DNA of 64,000 nucleotides from NCBI RefSeq assembly GCF_003576595.1, contig NZ_NQOU01000001.1:188337-252336 (forward strand). Direction: 5' to 3'. The DNA comes from Neopusillimonas maritima (GTDB taxonomy: Bacteria; Pseudomonadota; Gammaproteobacteria; Burkholderiales; Burkholderiaceae_B). Every line of letters starts with the position of its first letter. Position 1 is the first letter of the stretch. Positions 58,014 to 64,000 of this stretch are shown piece after piece. The position numbers and the translations under genes were made by a program. The notes below the pieces were generated by a model. That model was not told the origin of the DNA. It saw nothing but the letters and a program-made list of their open reading frames with translations, and did no database searches.

Positions 58014-58279
58014 GGTGATTGTCTCCTGTTATGGGCTGCCGTCTCGGCAGACGTGTTTTTAGCGTCCATCTCCGGCAACGGCGCATCTTGTATTTTTTGC
58101 ACGACCAAACCTTTACGCTGCCCACCATCGTGAATCGCTTGATCACTGTAATAATGCACTGCCAGCACAATCGTTACCACGCAGCCCACCAAGGTAATAA
58201 ACGGGCCGGCCATCAAAATCCAGGGCCAGGGCTCTTTCCACCACGGGCGCGTGTCAGTATGGTTGAAATCTTGTTTCAT
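58010..58279 (-). CDS. ccoH: FixH/CcoH-family oxidase assembly protein, short form
   Basis: Protein of 89 residues. PWWKEPWPWILMAGPFITLVGCVVTIVLAV shows the FixH N-terminal membrane helix. The rest is a short charged tail, whereas full FixH has about 150 residues with a periplasmic domain. It helps cbb3 oxidase assembly, probably in copper delivery. It overlaps ccoG by four bases and the following small gene by four. Confidence 0.75.
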   Translation of the reverse strand: MKQDFNHTDTRPWWKEPWPWILMAGPFITLVGCVVTIVLAVHYYSDQAIHDGGQRKGLVVQKIQDAPLPEMDAKNTSAETAAHNRRQSP

Positions 58280-59793
58280 TGCGGGACATAAAAACTGGTT
58301 TGCTCAACAAGCTGCGCGCCTGATCCAGAGGCCGACTCGGCACTGGCGACGAACGAAATACTGTGCACGCCGGGGCCGGCCTGGTCTGCAGGCAAGCGCA
58401 CCAACACAGGCACCAACCGATGGCTGCCACCCGCTACTTCAATTGTGCCGGTGGGTTCACCTGTGGCAGCCAGCAATTCAAGCCCCGGCAAGCCATCGGC
58501 ACGCAATGTAACGGTAAGCGCTTTATCATCCGTGTTCATAATCTGCAAGCGATAAACATTCTCGATTAAATTGCCTGGAATCTCGCGACCCAGGCTGCCG
58601 CGATCGCGAATGATATCCATTTTCAGCGTTTCGCGGGTGAACAACGAGAAAGCGAATCCTGCTGCAATAACTGCCATCAGCCCCATATAAAACAGCACAC
58701 GCGGCCGCAAAACCCGCTTACGTGCTTGCGACTGGGTAAGGTCTTCTGTTATGGCGGCACCCGAGGTATAGCGAATCAGGCCTTTCGGGTAACCCACCTT
58801 GTCCATCACCTGATCACAAGCGTCGACACAGGCGCCGCAACCGATGCACATGTACTGCAAGCCATCGCGAATATCAATGCCCGTTGGGCAAACCTGAACA
58901 CACAAAGTGCAATCAACGCAATCACCCATGCCCGCTTCTTTATGATCAATTTGCCGTGAGCGTCCTCCTCTGGGCTCACCCCGTTTGTAGTCGTACGTCA
59001 CGACAAAAGTGTCGTCATCGACCATCACGCTTTGAAAGCGGGCATACGGGCACATGTATTTGCAAACCGCCTCGCGCATGAATCCTGCGTTACCCCATGT
59101 GGCAAAAGCATAAAACAACATCCAGAACCACTGCCATGGGCCAAGCGAAAAGGCGATTAAATCGGCGCCTAACGCACGGATGGGCGCGAAATAGCCAATA
59201 AAAGTAAAACCTGTCCAAAAGGCAATAACAATCCAAACGACATGTTTGGCCGCTTTCAACCGAAATTTGCGCCACGACCAGGGTTGACCGTCGAGCCGAA
59301 TGCGCGCCAGGCGATCGCCTTCAATTTTTCGCTCAACCCACATGAAAATTTCGGTATAAACCGTTTGCGGACACGCATAGCCACAAAACAATCGCCCGGC
59401 AATGGCGGTAAACAAAAATAGGGCAAATGCCGACAAAACAAGCAAGACGGCCAAGTACACGACGTCTTGCGGCCACAGCACCATGCCGAAGATATAAAAC
59501 TTACGGGCACCCAAATCGAACAGCACCGCCTGACGATCGCCCCAGGTTAACCAGGGCAGACCATAAAAAATGGCCTGTGTGAACAGCACCATAATGACGC
59601 GCCAGCGGGCATAAAGCCCGGTCACCGCACGCGGATAAACCTTACTGCGAACATCGGTAAGCGCTTTCTCAACCTGGGGTGAAACCCCACCCCGACGCGG
59701 CGCAGGCGTCACCTTGGGAGGCTGCCATGCGGGTGCGGCACCCTGACCCGTCTGGGTCAAGTCCTCCGACTGAGCAATAGGTTTCTTATCCAT
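58276..59793 (-). CDS. ccoG: Cytochrome c oxidase accessory protein CcoG (FixG)
   Basis: Membrane ferredoxin of 505 residues that reduces copper during cbb3 oxidase assembly. Five or so membrane helices carry FCGYACPQTVYTEIFMW, and two 4Fe-4S motifs follow: CVDCTLCVQVCP and CIGCGACVDACD (about 295-335). The C-terminal 130 residues are the Ig-like domain. It follows ccoP by 39 bases in the same direction. Confidence 0.95.
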   Translation of the reverse strand: MDKKPIAQSEDLTQTGQGAAPAWQPPKVTPAPRRGGVSPQVEKALTDVRSKVYPRAVTGLYARWRVIMVLFTQAIFYGLPWLTWGDRQAVLFDLGARKFYIFGMVLWPQDVVYLAVLLVLSAFALFLFTAIAGRLFCGYACPQTVYTEIFMWVERKIEGDRLARIRLDGQPWSWRKFRLKAAKHVVWIVIAFWTGFTFIGYFAPIRALGADLIAFSLGPWQWFWMLFYAFATWGNAGFMREAVCKYMCPYARFQSVMVDDDTFVVTYDYKRGEPRGGRSRQIDHKEAGMGDCVDCTLCVQVCPTGIDIRDGLQYMCIGCGACVDACDQVMDKVGYPKGLIRYTSGAAITEDLTQSQARKRVLRPRVLFYMGLMAVIAAGFAFSLFTRETLKMDIIRDRGSLGREIPGNLIENVYRLQIMNTDDKALTVTLRADGLPGLELLAATGEPTGTIEVAGGSHRLVPVLVRLPADQAGPGVHSISFVASAESASGSGAQLVEQTSFYVPQ

Positions 59794-59832
59794 GTGCGCT
59801 CCTGCTTGAAAACGCGACGATATACGGCCTGG

Positions 59833-60741
59833 TTAACGCGGAGAGTTTGATCGCCCCCATACCCAGGCCGCCAACATACGAATCTGTTCAGGAGTCAGCA
59901 CTCCCTCTTGAGCCGGCATCTGGTTATCGCGACCATTCAGAATAGTGTTCACAATCACATCCGCCGAACTACCATAAAGCCAGACGTCATCGGTAAGATT
60001 TGGCGCGCCCAGCGCCTGGTTACCCTTGCCGTCAACACCGTGGCACGCCACGCAATTATTCTCAAAACCTTGCTTTCCTCTTACGACCTGCAACGGATCA
60101 CTGGCCAGGCCGGAAAGTGAACGAACAAATTGCGCAATATCCGCTGCCTGATTCGCACTGACTTGTGCGCTCATGGGCGGCATCACACCGTGACGCCCTT
60201 TGGTAATCGAAGTCATGATTTGATCGGGCGAACCACCATAAAGCCAATCTTTATCAGTTAAGTTCGGAAAACTGACCGATCCACGCGCATCCGACCCATG
60301 ACATTGCGCACAGTTATTCAAGAATAGACGCTCACCAATCTGCCGGGCCTGCGGGTCGGCCGCGACCTGCTCAATAGGCATGGCCTCGTAACGCGCGTAG
60401 AACGGACGAATACGTTCAGACAACGCTTCTTGCGACTGCTTAACTTCCTGAGCCGTTGAGTAATTCAAAATCCCGTTAAAAATACCCAGGCCGGGATACA
60501 AAACCAAATAACCCACGCTAAAAACACATAAGGCCAGATAAAACACGGTCCACCAGCGCGGCACGGGATTGTTCAACTCCATAAGATTGCCATCCCACAC
60601 GTGCCCGGTGTTCTTGGCTTCTTTCACTTCCTTGCCCAGCCAGCGACGCTGGGTAAACAGCAACCAGACACAGAAAATAATTCCCGCCGCCGTCATGATG
60701 GCAATGAAATAAGCCCAAAAACTGCTCACGAAATCAGTCAT
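59833..60741 (-). CDS. ccoP: cbb3-type cytochrome c oxidase subunit III
   Basis: Diheme cytochrome c of 302 residues. Membrane helices lie at about 8-30 and 60-80, and the two heme sites are CAQCH (about 143) and CVACH (about 230). It passes electrons to CcoO and the catalytic subunit. It overlaps ccoQ by eight bases. Confidence 0.95.
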   Translation of the reverse strand: MTDFVSSFWAYFIAIMTAAGIIFCVWLLFTQRRWLGKEVKEAKNTGHVWDGNLMELNNPVPRWWTVFYLALCVFSVGYLVLYPGLGIFNGILNYSTAQEVKQSQEALSERIRPFYARYEAMPIEQVAADPQARQIGERLFLNNCAQCHGSDARGSVSFPNLTDKDWLYGGSPDQIMTSITKGRHGVMPPMSAQVSANQAADIAQFVRSLSGLASDPLQVVRGKQGFENNCVACHGVDGKGNQALGAPNLTDDVWLYGSSADVIVNTILNGRDNQMPAQEGVLTPEQIRMLAAWVWGRSNSPR

Positions 60742-60934
60742 GAGAATCCCCTTTTTCTTGCGTGCCAGGTGTCTTTTTCTTGTCGTTGCTCAGGTTGTCT
60801 TCATCCGGCTGCATAAACGGCAGCATGGAAGCGTCTTTGTTGGCTTTCTTGCGGCCTTTTGAGAAGGCCCACACCACAATGGCAAGAAAGGTGACCAACG
60901 CGACCAACGTGACAATACCGTTAACAATACCCAT
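60734..60934 (-). CDS. ccoQ: cbb3-type oxidase subunit CcoQ
   Basis: Protein of 66 residues with one membrane helix (about 5-25) and the SKGRKK segment typical of CcoQ/FixQ, then a charged tail. It stabilises the oxidase. It lies between ccoO (two bases) and ccoP (overlap). Confidence 0.88.
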   Translation of the reverse strand: MGIVNGIVTLVALVTFLAIVVWAFSKGRKKANKDASMLPFMQPDEDNLSNDKKKTPGTQEKGDSHD

Positions 60935-60936
60935 GA

Positions 60937-61596
60937 CTATCGGCTCCCTTCCGCAACAGCGCGCGCCGCAGCCTCACGCCCGGCCACACCCAGACTTTGC
61001 AAATACATCACCAGGGCATCTTCTTCGGTTCGATCTTGCAATTGCTCCGGGGCTTGTGCAATTTGCTCGTCGGTATAAGGCACACCAATCGCCCTTAAAG
61101 CACGCATGCGACCCTGCACATCGACCCCTTCGACCGAGTTATGTTGAAGCCAGGGATAAGCAGGCATGTTTGATTCGGGTACCAGGTCGCGCGGATTGCG
61201 CAAGTGAATACGGTGCCATTCGTCGGAATAACGGCCGCCGACACGGGCCAGATCGGGCCCGGTGCGTTTTGAGCCCCATAAAAACGGATGGTCGTACACA
61301 AACTCACCGGCTAACGAATAAGGACCGTATCGCTGCACTTCCGATTGCAGCATACGAATTTGTTGCGAGTGACAACCCACACACCCTTCACGAATATAAA
61401 TATCGCGCCCAACCAGTTGAAGCGCTTCGTAGGGCTCGACCCCTTCCGTCGGTTCCGTTGTAGAGTGCTGAAAGTAAAGCGGCACAATTTGCACCAGGCC
61501 GGCGAAGCTCACCACCAGAATACTGGCAATAATGAGCAACCCGATATTGGTTTCCAGTGTTTCGTGACTGAAAAACTTTTTCTTTTGATTGGCCAT
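60937..61596 (-). CDS. ccoO: cbb3-type oxidase subunit II
   Basis: Monoheme cytochrome c of 219 residues. N-terminal membrane anchor at about 15-38. The heme motif is [13 protein letters not shown] (about 71-83), and the axial methionine is expected in [11 protein letters not shown]. It hands electrons from CcoP to CcoN. It starts 11 bases after ccoN. Confidence 0.95.
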   Translation of the reverse strand: MANQKKKFFSHETLETNIGLLIIASILVVSFAGLVQIVPLYFQHSTTEPTEGVEPYEALQLVGRDIYIREGCVGCHSQQIRMLQSEVQRYGPYSLAGEFVYDHPFLWGSKRTGPDLARVGGRYSDEWHRIHLRNPRDLVPESNMPAYPWLQHNSVEGVDVQGRMRALRAIGVPYTDEQIAQAPEQLQDRTEEDALVMYLQSLGVAGREAAARAVAEGSR

Positions 61597-61607
61597 TCAT
61601 CTACTCC

Positions 61608-63113
61608 TTAAGCCGACACCGGGCCTGTGACAGGTTTATCGGAAGGCGGCCCCACGAGCTCCGGCTGGGTGCTGTCAGGGTTATACAGATAAACCACCGG
61701 GTTGGGCTTGTCCTGCCCCTGCAACGTCTTCCAGGTGTTCCAGGCCATCACGAGCATGCCGGCCAGAAAGAAGAACCCACCCAGCAAACGAATGGCGTAC
61801 AACGGGTACGTTGCCTGCAGTGCTTCAACAAAGCTGTAAACCAGAGTGCCGTCTTCAGCCGTGGCGCGCCACATTAACCCCTGCATGACACCGGCAACCC
61901 ACATTGAGGCGATATACAGCACCACCCCGATCGTGGCCAGCCAAAAATGCAGCTCAACCTGTTTGGGACTGGCCATTTCCGAGCGGCCATACAAACGTGG
62001 AATCATGTAGTAGAAGGAACCAAAAATAGTCATCGCAACCCAACCGAGCGCGCCCACGTGCACGTGCCCCACTGTCCAGTCGGTGTAATGTGACAAGGCA
62101 TTCACCGTACGGATCGACAGCATTGAGCCCTCAAAAGTCGCCATGCCGTAGAAAGACAAGCCTGTGACCAGGAACTTCAAAATGGTATCGGTACGCAAGC
62201 GGTGCCATGCACCTGATACGGTCATGATGCCGTTAATCATGCCGCCCCATGACGGTGCCAGCAAAATCAAGGAAAAGATCATGCCCAGTGCCTGGGTCCA
62301 GTCGGGCAAAGAGGTGTAATGCAAATGGTGCGGGCCGGCCCACATATAGGTAAAAGCCAGCGCCCAGAAATGCACAATAGACAGGCGATAAGAATAGATT
62401 GGCCGGTTCGCCTGCTTGGGCACGAAGTAATACATCATGCCCAGGAAGCTGGTGGTAAGGAAAAACCCCACCGCATTATGCCCATACCACCACTGCACCA
62501 TGGCATCTTGCACACCCGAATAAACGGAATACGATTTCCACATGGAAACCGGGATTTCAATGTTGTTGAAAATATGCAGGATGGCGATGGTTAGGATATA
62601 TGAGCCAAAAAACCAATTGGCCACGTAAATGTGCTTTACACGACGTTTAAAGATGGTGCCGAAAAACACGACGGCGTAAGCCACCCAAACCAGGGTGATC
62701 AGAATATCAATCGGCCATTCGTATTCGGCATACTCTTTGGTGCTGGTATAACCCAAAGGCAAGGTTAAAAAACCGGCCAGCAAACAAACTTGCCAACCCC
62801 AGAACGTAAAGGCCGCCAGCTTATCGGAGAACAAACGCACCTGACAGGTTCGCTGCACCACGTAGTACGAGGTTGCAAACAAAGCCGTACCGCCGAAGGC
62901 AAAAATCACGGTATTGGTATGAACCGGGCGCAAACGCCCGTAACTAAGCCACGGCGTATTGAAATTCAAATCGGGCCAGATCAACTGTGCCGCGATAAGA
63001 ACGCCTACTGCCATGCCCACAACCCCCCACACAATGGTCATGACGGTAAATTGCCTGACCACCCCATAGTTGAAGGTTTCTGGCTGCTTATCCCGCGTGC
63101 CGGAATTGCCCAT
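61608..63113 (-). CDS. ccoN: cbb3-type oxidase catalytic subunit I
   Basis: Heme-copper oxidase subunit of 501 residues with about 12 membrane helices. It contains the heme and CuB ligands: [25 protein letters not shown] (CuB histidines) and [13 protein letters not shown] (heme histidines). It reduces oxygen to water at high affinity, for growth at low oxygen. AGGGGA precedes the ATG. It leads the NOQP operon, likely under FNR-type control. Confidence 0.97.
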   Translation of the reverse strand: MGNSGTRDKQPETFNYGVVRQFTVMTIVWGVVGMAVGVLIAAQLIWPDLNFNTPWLSYGRLRPVHTNTVIFAFGGTALFATSYYVVQRTCQVRLFSDKLAAFTFWGWQVCLLAGFLTLPLGYTSTKEYAEYEWPIDILITLVWVAYAVVFFGTIFKRRVKHIYVANWFFGSYILTIAILHIFNNIEIPVSMWKSYSVYSGVQDAMVQWWYGHNAVGFFLTTSFLGMMYYFVPKQANRPIYSYRLSIVHFWALAFTYMWAGPHHLHYTSLPDWTQALGMIFSLILLAPSWGGMINGIMTVSGAWHRLRTDTILKFLVTGLSFYGMATFEGSMLSIRTVNALSHYTDWTVGHVHVGALGWVAMTIFGSFYYMIPRLYGRSEMASPKQVELHFWLATIGVVLYIASMWVAGVMQGLMWRATAEDGTLVYSFVEALQATYPLYAIRLLGGFFFLAGMLVMAWNTWKTLQGQDKPNPVVYLYNPDSTQPELVGPPSDKPVTGPVSA

Positions 63114-63174
63114 AAAAATCCCCTAAAACAAAAAACACATGATTAATTTCTAACTTTTTGTCGGCTTGACTTGT

Positions 63175-63378
63175 TTATTCGCTGCTATCACGTCGTGACT
63201 CTTTCTCTTCTTCTCGCTCTTGCATCTTGGGTTCCGGCGTATCGTTATCCTCCAGAATTGATCGCGCCGCCTCGTCGGTATCTTCAAACTGCCCTGAAAA
63301 AATGGCCCACCAAAAAGCGGCACCGATTAACACGACCAATATGAGCGAAATAGGTAACAATAAATACAGCGCCCCCAT
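63175..63378 (-). CDS. ccoS: cbb3 oxidase maturation protein CcoS
   Basis: Protein of 67 residues from the ATG at 63378. One membrane helix (MGALYLLLPISLILVVLIGAAFWWAIFSGQFED) contains the family pattern WAIFSGQFED. CcoS is needed to insert heme and copper into the oxidase. It follows the ccoI stop by four bases. The longer frame to 63456 lies inside ccoI. Confidence 0.9.
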   Translation of the reverse strand: MGALYLLLPISLILVVLIGAAFWWAIFSGQFEDTDEAARSILEDNDTPEPKMQEREEEKESRRDSSE

Positions 63379-63382
63379 TGGC

Positions 63383-64000
63383 CTAACCCTGAACGGCCCG
63401 GCCCACCCACACGCCGGCCAGTTCACGGGATTGTCGGCGATACAAACGCAAAGCATTTGCCGCTACGGCAAGCGACGACACCAGCATGGTGATCGCCGCC
63501 AACCAGGGTTGCACATAACCCAATGCCGCTAAAGGTGTAAGCAATAAGTGCCATATCATGGAACCATACAAATTCTGATGCGCTACCCGCGTTGTGTCTT
63601 TGGATAATTGTTCAAGGTGGCGGGAAGAAACCTGTTGACGCTGGTACAAGCTTGCGTGCGCGGCGGCAATAGCCGTAGGCACCGACATTGCCAAGGCACA
63701 CGGGCAACTGATTACCAGCAAAGCAACCGTCACCGCTACGGCATGTTCCGGTGCGAAAACAAACCAATATGCCCCCGCCAGCGCGGCCAAAGTAAGTTGC
63801 GCAACGGTAAACCAAAGCGCAATACGGTCGGCACCCGCCGACAAAGCATGGCGTAATGATTGAATATTTTCATGAAAAGCGCCGTGCGCCATGGTTTGTT
63901 GCGCGCAAAACTCCAAGTAGCGTGCCGTGAGCAGGAAAGCCACAAACATAGTGACCGACTCAAAATACACTTCACCGTGGTTGACCCAGGTAGCGTAAAC
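63383..64000 (-). CDS. ccoI: CcoI/FixI-like P-type ATPase relic or variant lacking cytoplasmic catalytic domains (N-terminus outside window)
   Basis: The frame is open to the window edge, so only the last 205 residues are visible. They match the C-terminal half of the copper ATPase CcoI in membrane parts only: helix M2 (VYFESVTMFVAFLLTARYLE, 11-30), M3 (61-82), M4 with the metal-binding CPC (99-101), M5 (148-161) and M6 with the conserved SS..V..NALRL pattern. The actuator domain with TGE between M2 and M3, and the phosphorylation/nucleotide domain with DKTGT between M4 and M5, are missing. Each is replaced by about 30 residues in frame. ATP-driven pumping is therefore impossible by this chain. 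It lies upstream of ccoS as in normal clusters. Confidence 0.85.
   Translation of the reverse strand, partial: VYATWVNHGEVYFESVTMFVAFLLTARYLEFCAQQTMAHGAFHENIQSLRHALSAGADRIALWFTVAQLTLAALAGAYWFVFAPEHAVAVTVALLVISCPCALAMSVPTAIAAAHASLYQRQQVSSRHLEQLSKDTTRVAHQNLYGSMIWHLLLTPLAALGYVQPWLAAITMLVSSLAVAANALRLYRRQSRELAGVWVGRAVQG

Noticed and set aside
60762-61463. Open frame of 233 codons antisense to ccoO and ccoQ
   Set aside because: ccoO and ccoQ are certain in the opposite strand; the antisense product has no recognisable features.

Overview
The window reads as chromosomal DNA of a betaproteobacterium of the Alcaligenaceae/Burkholderiales kind. This rests on the trxA-rho pair, the parE-parC block, glnE, an AsmA-like YhdP protein and a cbb3 oxidase cluster of ccoI-S-N-O-Q-P-G-H order next to an FNR-type regulator. 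The genus cannot be fixed from the sequence alone.

Layout. Positions 1-6142 are core genes: end of modC, a GNAT acetyltransferase, a large MscS-family channel and an FMN glutamate-synthase-like membrane protein, followed by a strongly structured candidate RNA. A tRNA gene with a CAT anticodon (6143-6219) is the integration site of a 25.5 kb island (6174-31692). Its ends are identical 47-bp copies of the 3' part of the tRNA. The island holds, in order: a tyrosine integrase and an excisionase-like gene; a MobA/MobL relaxase and an oriT-like site; a rightward operon with a TraD-like accessory protein, a TraW-like secreted protein and a DotA/TraY membrane protein but no secretion ATPase; a lipoprotein and a DsbC-like protein; an OLD-like AAA-TOPRIM protein and a protein with a HEPN-type motif; a Lon-like AAA protein and a second DsbC-like protein; a plasmid replicon (RepA, six alternating iterons, a perfect DnaA box); two DNA-binding proteins; and a type IIS-looking restriction-modification operon with a fused double methylase and two separate nuclease genes. 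It therefore looks like an integrative mobilisable element with its own replicon that would borrow a type IVB (IncI/Dot-like) transfer channel.

A third, degenerate copy of the attachment site lies at 32570-32616. Between it and the island end sits a toxin-antitoxin pair, so 31693-32616 looks like the remains of an earlier element or a partial duplication. From 32641 the core chromosome resumes: K+-channel-like protein, YjfB-like, TRIC-type membrane protein, PepSY protein, solute-binding protein, dadA, a ferredoxin-type reductase, parC, parE, trxA, rho, gdhA, yhdP, glnE, queH, clpB, a LysR regulator and an FNR-type regulator. The final block (57771-64000, leftward) encodes the cbb3 oxidase and its assembly factors.

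The most striking points are: the CcoI-like P-type ATPase at the right edge, which keeps its membrane helices but has lost the actuator and phosphorylation/nucleotide-binding domains; the solitary DotA/TraY protein in a mobilisable element; the alternating-iteron replicon inside an integrated island; the triple att arrangement around a toxin-antitoxin module; and two DsbC-like proteins that both lack the second active-site cysteine.
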